A stretch of DNA of 64,000 nt from Thermodesulfobacteriota bacterium (GCA_028278625.1 JANQDY010000229.1:1-64000); one strand, 5' to 3'. Positions 18,059 to 28,012 are shown, counted from the stretch's first letter. The notes: generated by a model not told the origin, from the sequence alone. Program-made: numbers and translations.

Positions 18059-21000
18059 ATGAAGCACTTTCAAGGGGAGAGAAGAAGGGCCCGGGAACTG
18101 GCCCTTCAGGTTCTTTTTCATCTGGAATACAGCGATGACGAGCCAGAGGAGGCATTTCGTCTCGTCAACGACAATTTTGAAATGGCGCGGGTCGCTACCG
18201 GTTTTTCCAGAACCCTGGTTCAAGGCGTCTGTGATCACAAAAGCACTCTCGACCGCATCATCAGCAGTTCTTCCAGCCATTGGCGGCTTGAACGGATGGC
18301 CCGGCTGGACCGCAGCATTTTAAGGCTGGCAACCTTTGAGATGATTTACCTGGAAGAGATCCCTCCCAGAGTCTCCCTCGATGAAGCCGTTGAATTGGGA
18401 AAGAGATTCGGCAGCGAAGATTCCAGCCGATATATCAACGGCGTTTTAGACAACATCTACAATCGGCCCGATCTTTTTGGGGATGCCAAAAAAGATTCGG
18501 TTGATGAATTTGGGATTTTTGAAAAAGATGCATCCGAAGACACAGGAAGAACGAAAATGAAATATGATCCGCTTGAATTGGAACCCAAGTGGCAGCGCAA
18601 TTGGGAAAAGGAGGGCACTTTCAGCGCTTTTGAAGACCCCTCAAAAGAGAAGTATTACCTGTTGGAAATGTTTCCCTATCCCTCCGGTAAAATACACATC
18701 GGACATGTGAGAAACTACACCATTGGTGATGTGGTGGCACGCTATAAGAGAATGTGCGGCAAGAACGTACTTCATCCCATGGGATGGGATGCCTTTGGCA
18801 TGCCCGCTGAAAATGCCGCCATAGAGAACAATACCCATCCGGCCAAATGGACTTACGACAATATCGAAAGCATGAAAACACAGTTGAAAAGGATGGGTTT
18901 CAGTTATGACTGGAATCGGGAACTGGCCACCTGCGATCCCGACTATTATCGGTGGGAACAACTGGTCTTTCTTGAAATGTTTGAAAAGGGCCTGGCCTAT
19001 CGCAAAAAGACCCATGTGAACTGGTGTGAGAAATGCCAGACGGTGCTGGCCAATGAGCAGGTGGAAGACGGTTGCTGCTGGCGACATCCCGAGCAGGAAG
19101 TGGCCATCAAAGAAATGAACAGCTGGTTTCTCAAGATAACGGATTATGCTGAGGACATGCTTGAATATTGCGAGAAACTGCCCGGATGGCCGGACCGGGT
19201 TTTGAGCATGCAAAGGAATTGGATCGGAAAAAGTCATGGTGCTGCCATCCATTTTCCCATGGTGGGCCCCGAGGAGGCCATTGAAGTCTTCACCACTCGC
19301 CAGGACACCCTTTATGGGGCCACTTTTATGTGCCTTGCGCCGGAACACCCCATGGTGAACGAGATCATCAAAGGGCTGCCCCAGGAAAAAGAGGTCCTCG
19401 ACTTCGTGACGCAAACGCTCAAAATGGACACCTTCATGCGAACCGCTGATTTCACCGCCAAGGAAGGCGTCTTTACAGGCAGATACTGCCTCAACCCCAT
19501 GACCCGTGAGGAAATACCGATTTTCGTCGCCAATTTTGTTCTGTTTGATTACGGCACCGGCGCCATAATGGCGGTACCCACCCATGACCAACGGGATTTT
19601 GAATTTGCCAAGAAATACGGGTTAAAGCTGCGTGTGGTCATCAAACCCGAGGATGCGGACTTGATTGAGGAAGAAATGACGGAGGCCTATGTGGATCAGG
19701 GAATCCTGCTCAATTCCGGGCCGTTTAACGGACAGAAAAACCTCCAGGCACTGGACAACATTGCCGATTACCTCGAAAAAGAGGGGATCGGCCATAAGAC
19801 GGTGAATTATCGCATCAGGGATTGGGGTATTTCGAGACAGAGATACTGGGGTGCACCCATTCCCATGACATACTGCGATCTGTGCGGCATCGTCCCGGTG
19901 AACAAAGAAGACCTGCCCGTCATCCTGCCCCTCGATCTGGACATGCGCCCCAACGGCGGTTCTCCGTTACCGTTTGATCCGTCTTTTTTCAAAACCACCT
20001 GCCCCAAATGCGGCGGCAAAGCGAGGCGGGAAACGGACACCATGGACACTTTCGTGGAATCTTCCTGGTATTTTGACCGCTATGCCTGCCCGGACCACCA
20101 GGAAAGCCCTCTGGACGCCAAACGGGTCGACTACTGGCTGCCGGTGGACCAATATATCGGGGGCATTGAGCACGCCATTTTGCACCTCCTTTATTCCCGC
20201 TTTTACACCAGGGTCCTGAAAGATCTGGGACATATCAAAATAAAGGAACCTTTCACGAATCTTCTGACCCAGGGCATGGTCTGTAAGGCAACCCAGTCTT
20301 GCCCTGAACATGGCTATCTCTATCCCGGTGAAGCGGAAGATGACCGCTGCTTGCACTGCGGAACCCAAGTGAAAAACGGCAATATCGTTAAGATGTCCAA
20401 ATCCAAAAAGAATGTGGTTGACCCCCAGGAATTGATCGACCGCTACGGTGCGGACACGGTTCGCATGTTCTGTCTTTTTGCATCCCCGCCGGACAAGGAT
20501 CTTGAATGGAGTGAACAGGGTGTCGAAGGCTCACACAGGTTTCTCCAGCGGGTATGGCGCCTTGTGACGGATCACCTGGAAGATCTCAGAAACGTAACGC
20601 CAATTGACGAGACATCCGAGCTCAAAGAGCCTGTAAAATCGGTGCACAGAAAGACCCATGAAACCATCAAAAAGGTTACCAGTGACATTGAGAACCGTTT
20701 TCATTTCAACACCGCGATTTCCGCGGTCATGGAGCTTGTGAACGAAACCAACCAATTCCTGAAGACCGCAAAGGACAAGGATGCCACCTCTTGGTCGGTT
20801 GTCCGAAAAGCCATTGAGACAACGGTCATTTTGCTTTCACCGGTGGTGCCCCATATCACCGATGAATTGTGGCGGATGCTGGATAGATCAGAGTTTTTGA
20901 TCAATGTGCCTTGGCCCAATTACAGTGAAGAGGCTCTCGTTACAGAAAAAAAACTGATCGTCCTTCAGGTGAACGGCAAGGTGAGAAGCCGAATTGAGGT

Positions 21001-21133
21001 GGACGCGTCCAGCAGCGAAAAAGAGATAGAAGAGCGTGCTCTGGCAGATACAAAAATCCAGCGCCACTTGGAAGGGAAGACCGTCAAGCGTGTTATTGTG
21101 GTGCAGAAAAAACTCGTGAATGTGGTGGTTTAG
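18059..21133 (+). CDS. leuS: NusB and leucyl-tRNA synthetase in one uninterrupted reading frame
   Basis: The frame contains a complete NusB antitermination factor (residues 1 to about 132: [39 protein letters not shown]), an acidic linker of about 35 residues, and a complete leucyl-tRNA synthetase from Met167 to the end (858 residues). The LeuS part has HIGH, the CP1 editing insert, zinc-type cysteines and KMSKS ([11 protein letters not shown]). There is no stop between them and the frame is the same. Either a real fusion is made, or LeuS is also initiated internally at the ATG at 18557, which has AGGAAG seven bases upstream. The NusB start could instead be a TTG at 18038. NusB acts in the rRNA antitermination complex, LeuS charges tRNA-Leu; there is no known need for a physical link. 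Confidence 0.93.
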   Translation: MKHFQGERRRARELALQVLFHLEYSDDEPEEAFRLVNDNFEMARVATGFSRTLVQGVCDHKSTLDRIISSSSSHWRLERMARLDRSILRLATFEMIYLEEIPPRVSLDEAVELGKRFGSEDSSRYINGVLDNIYNRPDLFGDAKKDSVDEFGIFEKDASEDTGRTKMKYDPLELEPKWQRNWEKEGTFSAFEDPSKEKYYLLEMFPYPSGKIHIGHVRNYTIGDVVARYKRMCGKNVLHPMGWDAFGMPAENAAIENNTHPAKWTYDNIESMKTQLKRMGFSYDWNRELATCDPDYYRWEQLVFLEMFEKGLAYRKKTHVNWCEKCQTVLANEQVEDGCCWRHPEQEVAIKEMNSWFLKITDYAEDMLEYCEKLPGWPDRVLSMQRNWIGKSHGAAIHFPMVGPEEAIEVFTTRQDTLYGATFMCLAPEHPMVNEIIKGLPQEKEVLDFVTQTLKMDTFMRTADFTAKEGVFTGRYCLNPMTREEIPIFVANFVLFDYGTGAIMAVPTHDQRDFEFAKKYGLKLRVVIKPEDADLIEEEMTEAYVDQGILLNSGPFNGQKNLQALDNIADYLEKEGIGHKTVNYRIRDWGISRQRYWGAPIPMTYCDLCGIVPVNKEDLPVILPLDLDMRPNGGSPLPFDPSFFKTTCPKCGGKARRETDTMDTFVESSWYFDRYACPDHQESPLDAKRVDYWLPVDQYIGGIEHAILHLLYSRFYTRVLKDLGHIKIKEPFTNLLTQGMVCKATQSCPEHGYLYPGEAEDDRCLHCGTQVKNGNIVKMSKSKKNVVDPQELIDRYGADTVRMFCLFASPPDKDLEWSEQGVEGSHRFLQRVWRLVTDHLEDLRNVTPIDETSELKEPVKSVHRKTHETIKKVTSDIENRFHFNTAISAVMELVNETNQFLKTAKDKDATSWSVVRKAIETTVILLSPVVPHITDELWRMLDRSEFLINVPWPNYSEEALVTEKKLIVLQVNGKVRSRIEVDASSSEKEIEERALADTKIQRHLEGKTVKRVIVVQKKLVNVVV
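18544..18559 (+). promoter_or_regulatory. possible internal ribosome binding site and start for leuS
   Basis: AGGAAG (18544-18549) followed by a seven-base spacer and an ATG (18557-18559) in the same frame as nusB. The following residues [13 protein letters not shown] are where free-standing LeuS proteins begin. This would allow separate LeuS synthesis from within the fused frame. Confidence 0.55.
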
Positions 21134-21138
21134 AAGGG

Positions 21139-21678
21139 ATGGAACTCAGGCGCACCCTTAGAATTTTCTTTGTTTTCATGGGAAGCCTTTTCTGGATCTC
21201 CGCTTGCGGCTATCAGTTGCAGGCCACCGGAAAGCCCATGAACCTTTCCATCTCCAGTATGGCCATCCCCCTTATGAAGAGCCCCTCTTCGGATATCGGT
21301 TTTGAAGGGGATTTTACCAAGATGATTCGCCGGGAGTTCGTCAGTCATTCCCAAATACCCCTCGTTCCGAAAGAGACGGCCGCGGCTCTCCTCATCGGAA
21401 AGGTTACCAACATCAAGACCGAACCGCTGAGCTACCGGGTAACGGACGAAACCTTCGACGTCACCAGTTCACGCTGGCTTAAGATCAGGCTAGCGGTAAG
21501 CCTCGTGGATTCAAAGACCGGGAAAATCATCTGGAATGACCCCAACATGGAAGAGAAAGCCTCTTTTACCGTTGATTCGGATCCGCTGAAAACCCGCTAC
21601 AACCAGCGGCGCGCCACAAAGAAGATTGCACAGCTGCTGGCTGAAAGGATCTATCTGAGAACCATGGAAAGATTCTGA
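21139..21678 (+). CDS. lptE: LPS-assembly lipoprotein LptE
   Basis: Outer-membrane lipoprotein that plugs the LptD barrel in the final step of lipopolysaccharide insertion. The 179-residue precursor has a basic start, a hydrophobic segment and a lipobox ISACGY, so lipidation would be at Cys23. The mature part begins GYQLQATG, the family signature. It starts five bases after the leuS stop and its own TGA overlaps the holA ATG (TGATG), as expected of a tightly coupled operon. The gene order leuS-lptE-holA is shared by many proteobacteria and supports the call, since LptE sequences are divergent. Confidence 0.92.
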   Translation: MELRRTLRIFFVFMGSLFWISACGYQLQATGKPMNLSISSMAIPLMKSPSSDIGFEGDFTKMIRREFVSHSQIPLVPKETAAALLIGKVTNIKTEPLSYRVTDETFDVTSSRWLKIRLAVSLVDSKTGKIIWNDPNMEEKASFTVDSDPLKTRYNQRRATKKIAQLLAERIYLRTMERF

Positions 21679-22676
21679 TGCCCGTTCTAGCAACTCCGGA
21701 AACTGTTTTGGGCCATCTCAGGGAGGGGCGACTTGGGCCCCTTTACCTTTTCTACGGTCCCGATGATTTCCACCTGGAAAAGGTACTTTTTGAAGTTCGC
21801 GAAACGGGAATTCCTGAATCGGCGCGTGATTTCAATCTGCATGTTTATGACGGAGACGGGAACCTCAATACGGGAGATATCCTTGATGCGGCGCGTTCTC
21901 TGCCGTTTCTGGCGCCCAGACGGCTTATTATCGTTCGACGATCCGATCATATATCCGCCCCTGATCTGGAGATATTGCTCCCGTATCTCAAAAGCCCCGT
22001 AGAAACCACAAGTCTTATTCTGCTCGCCCAAAAGCCCGACTTCCGCCTGAAATTTTTCAGCACCATCAAGAAGCATGGTGTAGCCGTGCACTTCAAAGAG
22101 TTGACCGATGGACAGGTGATTCCCTTTATCATGGCCACCGCCCGAGAGATGGGACTCAATATCCGACAGGATGCCTGTCGTCACCTTCATGAAATTATCG
22201 GCAATCGCTCTAGGGCCCTTTATGCGGAACTGGAGAAGCTCTATCTTCGTCACGGCAGCAGGGAAATTGGCGTTCCTGAAATAAAGGAGCTTAGCATATT
22301 CAGCCGTTTGTACACGATATTTGAACTGATGGATCAAATTTCCCAACGACGAAAAGCGCAATCCCTTTCCATTTTAAATCGCTATTTGGCGGAAGAAGGA
22401 AAAGAGGCGGCTTTCGGCATTATCGGTATGTTGACCCGGCAAATCCGTATCATATTTCAGGCAAAGGAGTTCATGGCCAGGGGCATTCACCGGGCGGAAA
22501 TGACCAAGAAGCTGGGCATACCCGGGTTTGTGGTGAGCAAAGTCCTCGACCAGGCAAGACGGTGGCAGGAGAAGGACCTGGAAAGGGCACTGGTGCTGCT
22601 CTATGAAGCGGATGGGCGCCTGAAAAGAGGATCTCAGGCACCGCTCGTTCTGGAGAGTTTCGTATTGTCCATGTAG
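21678..22676 (+). CDS. holA: DNA polymerase III delta subunit
   Basis: Delta subunit of the clamp loader, the wrench that opens the beta sliding clamp. The 332-residue protein shows the family N-terminus GPLYLFYGPDDFHLEK and an AAA+-like fold without a functional Walker motif, then a helical C-terminal collar domain. Length is typical. Its ATG overlaps the lptE stop. It is the last gene of the rib-nusB-leuS-lptE-holA operon, and the convergent rpsT ends 28 bases beyond. Confidence 0.93.
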   Translation: MPVLATPETVLGHLREGRLGPLYLFYGPDDFHLEKVLFEVRETGIPESARDFNLHVYDGDGNLNTGDILDAARSLPFLAPRRLIIVRRSDHISAPDLEILLPYLKSPVETTSLILLAQKPDFRLKFFSTIKKHGVAVHFKELTDGQVIPFIMATAREMGLNIRQDACRHLHEIIGNRSRALYAELEKLYLRHGSREIGVPEIKELSIFSRLYTIFELMDQISQRRKAQSLSILNRYLAEEGKEAAFGIIGMLTRQIRIIFQAKEFMARGIHRAEMTKKLGIPGFVVSKVLDQARRWQEKDLERALVLLYEADGRLKRGSQAPLVLESFVLSM

Positions 22677-22701
22677 CGCTCGCCCACGTTATGGGCCAGC
22701 G
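22677..22701. terminator. imperfect hairpin between convergent holA and rpsT
   Basis: CGCT-CG-CCCA, a five-base loop, then TGGG-CC-AGCG: two four-bp stems separated by a 2x2 internal loop, filling exactly the gap between the two convergent stop codons. There is no T-run on either side, so it may be a weak or factor-dependent bidirectional terminator. Confidence 0.4.
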
Positions 22702-22704
22702 GCT

Positions 22705-22980
22705 TCAGGATTCGTTTTTGGAGAGGTTGTTGACCTGAAGTGCCAGTCTGGAGACTTTTCTTGCAGCCTGATTCTTGTGAATTACGCCTTTCGAAACAGA
22801 CTTCTGAATGATGGAAACGGCTTTTTCAAGTGTTTTATTCGCTTGTTCTTGCGAATTTTCACTGATAGCAGTCCGCACTTCTTTGACTGCCTTTTTCATG
22901 CGGGTCTTATACCCTTTGTTTCTGACGCGTTGAATTTCATTCTGCCTAGCCCTCTTAAGGGCGGATTTGTGGTTCGCCAA
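22705..22980 (-). CDS. rpsT: 30S ribosomal protein S20
   Basis: Small, very basic helical protein (91 residues) that binds 16S rRNA early in 30S assembly. The N-terminal MANHKSALKRARQ and the later NQAARKVSRLALQVN are diagnostic. It is transcribed alone, convergent with holA and divergent from murJ, and a promoter-like sequence lies upstream. The downstream hairpin touches its stop. Confidence 0.98.
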   Translation of the reverse strand: MANHKSALKRARQNEIQRVRNKGYKTRMKKAVKEVRTAISENSQEQANKTLEKAVSIIQKSVSKGVIHKNQAARKVSRLALQVNNLSKNES

Positions 22981-23071
22981 GCTGAGCCTCCTTGAAATGG
23001 CTAATCAGAGGACACTTTCTTTAAAATGCTGAATGTGGACTCCAAATAACCGATGAAAATTTAAACAATAA

Positions 23072-23099
23072 ATGATAGCCAAATAGTCCGAGTTGTCAA
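23072..23099 (-). promoter_or_regulatory. putative sigma70 promoter of rpsT
   Basis: On the minus strand TTGACA (23094-23099) and TATCAT (23072-23077) are 16 bases apart, giving a leader of about 85 bases before the rpsT ATG at 22980. The -35 box is a perfect consensus match. Confidence 0.55.
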
Positions 23100-23123
23100 G
23101 CATTTTTTGTCATCGAAATCATT

Positions 23124-24698
23124 TTGTATAAAACGCAACCAGCAAATATCAGTGGTGCTGCCGGCATCATTGCCTTTTTTACCTTGATAAGCCGGATCCT
23201 GGGGCTTGTCCGTGATATGGTAATGGCGATGCTTTTCGGCTCAGGCATGGCGGCAGACGCCTTTTTCGTGGCCCTTCGCATACCGAATCTGTTGAGGCGT
23301 CTCTTTGCGGAAGGATCGCTCACCATTGCCTTCATTCCCGTCTTTACGGAATACCTCACCATCAAAAACAAGGAGGATGCATTTGAACTGGCCCGAATCG
23401 TTTTCACCATACTTTCACTCATCCTGGCGGTCGTCACGATTCTGGGGATTCTGTTTGCCCCCGCAATCGTCAGAATTCAAGCCTTCGGTTTCGGAAGTTC
23501 GGGGATCAAATACGAATTAACCGTTCTCCTTACGCGGATCACCTTTCCTTACGTTTTCTTTATCGGCCTCGTCGCCTTTTTTATGGGGGTACTCAATTCC
23601 CTGCGCCGGTTTGCGGCACCGGCCGCGGCCCCCATTTTGCTCAATGTAGGGATTATCGGTTCCGCCTATCTCATTTCTCCCCATCTATCCGAACCGATCA
23701 TCGGCGTTGCCATTGGCGTTATTCTGGGTGGCATATTGCAGGTGGCGCTCCAGATCCCTGTGGTCTATGGCTCGGGGCTAAAGCTCTTTTTTGTGTGGGA
23801 ACCGCTCCACCCGGCGGTCCGGCGCATCGGTCGGTTGATGCTGCCTGCCGTGTTAGGCTCCGCAGTATACCAGTTCAATCAGTTTGTGGGGACCCTTTTG
23901 GCGTCATTCTTGCGGGAAGGAAGCGTTTCATGGCTCTATTATGCGGACCGGCTGGTTCAATTCCCCTTGGGCATTTTTGCCATTGCCATTGCAACGGCAT
24001 CACTTCCTTCTCTTTCGGGTGATGCGGCCCGCAAAAATTATGCGCGATTCCAGGAAACTCTGGATCACAGCCTCTGTGTTGTATTCTTCATTGCGCTCCC
24101 AGCCATGACGGGGCTTCTGATTTTGGGAAAACCGATTGTGTCATTGCTCTTTGAAAGAGGTGCCTTTGGCAGTGAATCCTCCGTCATGACGACAGATGCC
24201 CTTTTTTGTTACACCACGGGACTCTGGGCCTTTTCGGGTATGCGGATCCTCATCGCCGGATTCTACGCACTTCAAGACACCAAGACGCCGGTGAAAATCG
24301 CCATTTTCTCTCTTTTTCTTAATATCGCGCTGAGCCTCGTGCTCATGGGTCCGCTGGCACATAGAGGGCTGGCACTTTCCCTGTCAGTTGCCTCGGGCGT
24401 TCAGTTCTTTCTCCTTACCCTGTTCCTTCGAAAGAAAGGGTTGTTCATCAGCGGGGGGAGGGTTCTAAGATCTGTTTCCAAATCCGTTTTGGCATCCATC
24501 GTGATGGGATTGATCGTGATCATCGGCCGCACCCACCTTTTTTGCAGCCAAGCTTCCGATGCGCTTTCATACAGGATCTTTTGTCTCATAACACTTGTTT
24601 CAATGGGGATTGTTGTTTATTTTCTTGTGGCCCGTTTACTGAGATGTCGGGAGACGGAGGCTGTTTTGGCAATGTTTGGCAGGAAACGGAATTCGTAA
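23124..24698 (+). CDS. murJ: lipid II flippase MurJ
   Basis: Integral membrane protein of the MOP superfamily that flips lipid II for peptidoglycan synthesis. The 524 residues contain the family N-terminus ISRILGLVRDMVMA, the conserved RIPNLLRRLFAEGSL segment and about fourteen hydrophobic helices to near the C-terminus. Translation appears to start at a TTG at 23124 with no strong Shine-Dalgarno; no better start with a complete first helix exists in frame. It is divergent from rpsT and 12 bases upstream of the ParB-like gene, so the two may share a transcript. Confidence 0.93.
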   Translation: MYKTQPANISGAAGIIAFFTLISRILGLVRDMVMAMLFGSGMAADAFFVALRIPNLLRRLFAEGSLTIAFIPVFTEYLTIKNKEDAFELARIVFTILSLILAVVTILGILFAPAIVRIQAFGFGSSGIKYELTVLLTRITFPYVFFIGLVAFFMGVLNSLRRFAAPAAAPILLNVGIIGSAYLISPHLSEPIIGVAIGVILGGILQVALQIPVVYGSGLKLFFVWEPLHPAVRRIGRLMLPAVLGSAVYQFNQFVGTLLASFLREGSVSWLYYADRLVQFPLGIFAIAIATASLPSLSGDAARKNYARFQETLDHSLCVVFFIALPAMTGLLILGKPIVSLLFERGAFGSESSVMTTDALFCYTTGLWAFSGMRILIAGFYALQDTKTPVKIAIFSLFLNIALSLVLMGPLAHRGLALSLSVASGVQFFLLTLFLRKKGLFISGGRVLRSVSKSVLASIVMGLIVIIGRTHLFCSQASDALSYRIFCLITLVSMGIVVYFLVARLLRCRETEAVLAMFGRKRNS

Positions 24699-24710
24699 TA
24701 TGAGGATGTC

Positions 24711-25712
24711 ATGAACAATTTAGAAGTTGGTGAATTGCCAACAACCCCTGTACCCATGGACCGAATCGATACGTCCCCTGGCCGTTCATGTATGAGCTAC
24801 GGCTTCGATGTGGCGCCATTGATCAACTCCATTGCAAAAATCGGCCTGATGAATCCGCCGCTTTTGCTTTTAAAGGGTGAAGGGAAGGGCGGAGAAGGAG
24901 AATTCGAGGTGATTGCCGGTTTTCGAAGGGTCAGTGCCCTGAAAAAACTCTCCCTCAAATCCATCCCGGGCCGGATCCTCCCTTTCGAGACCTCATCTTT
25001 GGATTGTGTGCTCATAAACCTGTATGACAACCTGTGTACCAGGGATTTCAATACCATCGAAAAGGGGATGATCCTGAGGCGATTGCTGGACCTCATCCCC
25101 CATGAAGATGTCCTCAACATCTATATGCCGATTCTCCATTTGCCGTCCCATCCGGCAACCCTTGAACTTTATGTGGGGATCGAAAAGGTATTTGAACCCC
25201 TGGCAAAAACCCTCCTTGCCACCGAAAGGCTTTCCATAAAAACGGCAAAACTCCTGCTTGACATGAACAATCAGGACCGTGAGATGTTCTGCACCTATTA
25301 TTCCGCCATCGGATTCAGCAAAAACCAACAGGCACAGTTTGTTGATCTCATAAGCGACTTGTCCCACATGGAAAATGTTCCCATGGCCCAGATGCTAAGT
25401 GCTAGAGAACTAAAAGACATTCGTGACAGTGACCAGATGAACAACCCTCAAAAGGCCAAGGCCCTAATGACGCTCTTGAGAAAGAAACGGTCGCCCCGTC
25501 TGATGAAAGCCAATCGCCGTTTCAGTCAATGGGTGAAAAAGCTGGCCCTTCCCGGAGGCGTTCATATCACGCCACCCGCATTTTTTGAAGATACCCGCTA
25601 CCGACTCGATATGACCTTTGAAAACGGCAATGACCTGATGGATAAACTTCGGGTCCTGCAAAAGAAAAAAGAACTGGCCACCTTTGAAGATCCCTGGGAT
25701 AAGAGTGCTTAA
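24711..25712 (+). CDS. ParB-like N-terminal domain protein
   Basis: A 333-residue protein whose first 110 residues resemble the ParB/Spo0J CTP-binding domain: LINSIAKIGLMNPPLLL followed by VIAGFRRVSALKKL, corresponding to the GxRR motif. The middle (about 120-260) is helical with DNA-binding character. It is not a chromosome-partition ParB by context: there is no parA neighbour and no parS-like repeat nearby. Its stop overlaps the start of the following SPL-like gene (TAATG), so the two products are made together and probably act together. Function unknown. Confidence 0.8.
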   Translation: MNNLEVGELPTTPVPMDRIDTSPGRSCMSYGFDVAPLINSIAKIGLMNPPLLLLKGEGKGGEGEFEVIAGFRRVSALKKLSLKSIPGRILPFETSSLDCVLINLYDNLCTRDFNTIEKGMILRRLLDLIPHEDVLNIYMPILHLPSHPATLELYVGIEKVFEPLAKTLLATERLSIKTAKLLLDMNNQDREMFCTYYSAIGFSKNQQAQFVDLISDLSHMENVPMAQMLSARELKDIRDSDQMNNPQKAKALMTLLRKKRSPRLMKANRRFSQWVKKLALPGGVHITPPAFFEDTRYRLDMTFENGNDLMDKLRVLQKKKELATFEDPWDKSA

Positions 25713-26791
25713 TGGCGGACAATTTCATTAAGAAGGCCATTTTGGATCCGGAGGGGAAAAACACCCAAATGGGTCGTCGAATCCTGAAATCCGTTTCTTC
25801 GGTACCCTCTGAAGCGCTTTCCCATACCACTTTGCCAAAGGGTATGGGAAAAGAGACCCTGCACCTTCTCGCGCATAAAGGTGAATTCCTCAAACCCTGT
25901 CCTGGAACACGGGAATACATCTGCTGCGGATATCAGATTCTCAATGTGGCCACGAACTGCCCCCTGGACTGCAGCTATTGTATCCTTCAGTCCTACTTTT
26001 CCAATCACCCCTATTTGAAAATACACGCCAATCTTGAAGATGCGCTACCCTCGATTCTGGCTTTTATGGATGAGCGCCCCCATCAGATGTTCCGTGTTGG
26101 AACAGGAGAGTTCGCGGACAGTCTGGCACTTGACCCCATCGCTCGCTGGACCAGCATTCTTATGCCCCCATTTTCCGAGAGAAAGAACGCGGTCCTGGAA
26201 TTCAAAACCAAAACCAACCGAATTGACGGTTTGATCTCTTCCCCCTATCGGGACCGCATTATCGTATCCTGGTCCCTTAACAGCCCGTTTATTTCCAAAA
26301 CTGAAGAAAAGGGGGCCGCAACCCTTAAGCAGCGGCTTGAAGCCGCGAAGAGATGTCAGGCGGAAGGTTTTGTTGTCGGTTTTCATTTCGACCCGTTGAT
26401 TCACCACAAAGGATGGCGGGAAGGATATCTCAAGACCGTCGATCTCATGGATCGTTTTCTGAAACCGAAAGGCATCATCTGGATAAGCCTGGGATCACTG
26501 CGCTTCATGCCCGATTTGAAGCCGATCATTCGAAGACGACATCCCGAGACGAGGATCCTGGACGGGGAATTCATCACGGGGTTGGACGGAAAGACCCGCT
26601 ATTTCAAACCCATTCGGATGGAACTCTTTCACTATATGCGGCAAGTGCTTGAAGATTGGCATGAGGGTGCGGGCCTCTATCTCTGCATGGAATCTGATGA
26701 AATCTGGCGCAAAAGCATGGGTTGGTCCCCTGTGAATTCTGAGGGGCTTAAAGCGTATCTGGACGACCGTGTTCTTCGAATTTTTAAGTAG
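25712..26791 (+). CDS. spore photoproduct lyase-like radical SAM protein
   Basis: A 359-residue radical-SAM protein of the SplB family. The cluster motif is at Cys83, Cys87 and Cys90 (CPLDCSYCILQ), with the following RVGTGEFADSLALD and the WSLNSP strand typical of the SPL fold. Genuine SplB repairs the thymine dimer spore photoproduct using a Cys near the C-terminus; the late part here (LYLCMES) has one Cys in a suitable region, but equivalence cannot be shown by eye. Gram-negative deltaproteobacteria do not form endospores, so the substrate is probably another DNA lesion or a different molecule. It is translationally coupled to the ParB-like gene. Confidence 0.85.
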   Translation: MADNFIKKAILDPEGKNTQMGRRILKSVSSVPSEALSHTTLPKGMGKETLHLLAHKGEFLKPCPGTREYICCGYQILNVATNCPLDCSYCILQSYFSNHPYLKIHANLEDALPSILAFMDERPHQMFRVGTGEFADSLALDPIARWTSILMPPFSERKNAVLEFKTKTNRIDGLISSPYRDRIIVSWSLNSPFISKTEEKGAATLKQRLEAAKRCQAEGFVVGFHFDPLIHHKGWREGYLKTVDLMDRFLKPKGIIWISLGSLRFMPDLKPIIRRRHPETRILDGEFITGLDGKTRYFKPIRMELFHYMRQVLEDWHEGAGLYLCMESDEIWRKSMGWSPVNSEGLKAYLDDRVLRIFK

Positions 26792-26825
26792 TAATCGATC
26801 CGATTATGTGCTAATAAGCGTCCGT

Positions 26826-26850
26826 TATAATAAGATTGGCCATAACCAAT
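26826..26850 (+). promoter_or_regulatory. putative promoter -10 and operator before the NifU-domain gene
   Basis: A consensus -10 TATAAT (26826-26831) lies about 40 bases before the ATG; the -35 match (TTATGT near 26804) is weak, which is common for activated promoters. Over the expected start point is an inverted repeat ATTGG-N6-CCAAT (26835-26850). The regulator is unknown. Confidence 0.4.
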
Positions 26851-26872
26851 AGAATACCAGGAGTAAAAGCGC

Positions 26873-27100
26873 ATGACCCTAAAAGACAAAGTGCAGGATG
26901 CACTTCAAAAAGTGAGGCCCTCCCTTCAGGCGGACGGAGGGGATGTGCAGTTGGTGGATGTAAATGCTGATGGACTGGTCACCGTTAAACTGACCGGTGC
27001 TTGCGGTGGATGTCCCATGAGTCAGATGACCCTGAAAATGGGGATTGAAAAGGTCCTTAAGCAGAACGTCCCGGAAGTAACGTCCGTAGTGTCCGCGTAA
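26873..27100 (+). CDS. NifU C-terminal-domain (Nfu-type) iron-sulfur carrier
   Basis: A 75-residue protein consisting only of the Nfu domain. The conserved [13 protein letters not shown] segment and the cluster-binding Cys44-x2-Cys47 (GACGGCPMS) are intact. Such proteins carry an Fe-S cluster and pass it to apo-enzymes; this fits a genome rich in radical-SAM enzymes. GGAG precedes the ATG by about eight bases. It is followed after 51 bases by hbd on the same strand. Confidence 0.95.
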   Translation: MTLKDKVQDALQKVRPSLQADGGDVQLVDVNADGLVTVKLTGACGGCPMSQMTLKMGIEKVLKQNVPEVTSVVSA

Positions 27101-27151
27101 TAGCATTTCCACATTTTAGGTACCATTTTTCATTCTAATTGAGGAGGTAGC

Positions 27152-28012
27152 ATGGAGATCAAAAAGATTGGTGTGGTCGGAGCCGGTGCCATGGGTAACG
27201 GTATCGCACAGATGGCGGCTCAAATCGGCTGCGACGTTGTTTTAAGAGACATTAAAGATGAATTCGTTGAGCGGGGAATGAAAAACATCGACCGCTTTCT
27301 TTCCAAGGGTGTTGAAAAAGGAAAGATCGAAGCGGCTCAAAAAGATGCAATCTTAGGCAGAATCAAGGGCACCACGGAAATGTCCGACCTGAAAGATGTT
27401 GATTTCATCATTGAGGCGGTCATTGAAGACCTCGATCTCAAGAAGCGTGTTTTCAAAGAGCTGGATGAACTCTGCGCTCCCCATGTCATCCTGGCCTCCA
27501 ACACCTCATCCATGTCTCTCACTGAAATTGCAGCCGCCACAAAAAGGCCTGAGAAGGTGTGCGGCATGCATTTTTTTAATCCTGTCCCCATCATGAAGCT
27601 GGTTGAAATCATTCGAGGATACTCCACCAGCGATGAGACCGTCGATATTACCACTGAGCTGGCCAAGAAAATGGGGAAAATCACAGTGGAAGTGAAAAAA
27701 GATTCGCCGGGCTTCGTGGTGAATCGTATCATGATTCCTCATATGGTGGAAGCCATCAAGATCGTCGAAGAGGGGATCGCCTCCATTGAAGATGTCGATA
27801 CCGCCGTAAAAGCGGGACTCAATTACCCCATGGGGCCCTTCGAACTGATGGATTTGACAGGCATTGATATCTGCTATTTCGTGAACGAGTATTTCTACAA
27901 GGAACTCAACAAGGAATCCAAGTGGGTTTCCCCGAATCTGCTGAAGACCATGATCCGCGCCAATAAACTGGGCAGAAAGACAGGGGGCGGATGGTACGAT
28001 TATAGTAAGTAG
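27152..28012 (+). CDS. hbd: 3-hydroxybutyryl-CoA dehydrogenase
   Basis: NAD(P)-dependent oxidation or reduction of 3-hydroxyacyl-CoA in fatty-acid degradation or butyrate-type metabolism. The 286-residue stand-alone enzyme has the Rossmann GAGAMGNGI at residues 10-18, catalytic GMHFFNPVP with its His near 139, and the C-terminal NYPMGPFELMDLTGID signature. GAGGAGG lies seven bases upstream of the ATG. No thiolase or crotonase is adjacent, so it is isolated from a pathway operon. A strong intrinsic terminator follows at 28062. Confidence 0.95.
   Translation: MEIKKIGVVGAGAMGNGIAQMAAQIGCDVVLRDIKDEFVERGMKNIDRFLSKGVEKGKIEAAQKDAILGRIKGTTEMSDLKDVDFIIEAVIEDLDLKKRVFKELDELCAPHVILASNTSSMSLTEIAAATKRPEKVCGMHFFNPVPIMKLVEIIRGYSTSDETVDITTELAKKMGKITVEVKKDSPGFVVNRIMIPHMVEAIKIVEEGIASIEDVDTAVKAGLNYPMGPFELMDLTGIDICYFVNEYFYKELNKESKWVSPNLLKTMIRANKLGRKTGGGWYDYSK

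Noticed and set aside
18641..19591. Minus-strand open frame of 316 codons inside leuS
   Set aside because: Antisense shadow of the well-conserved LeuS region.
24711..25712. Chromosome-partition parAB locus
   Set aside because: No parA and no parS-like repeats; the ParB-like domain belongs to a pair with a radical-SAM enzyme.
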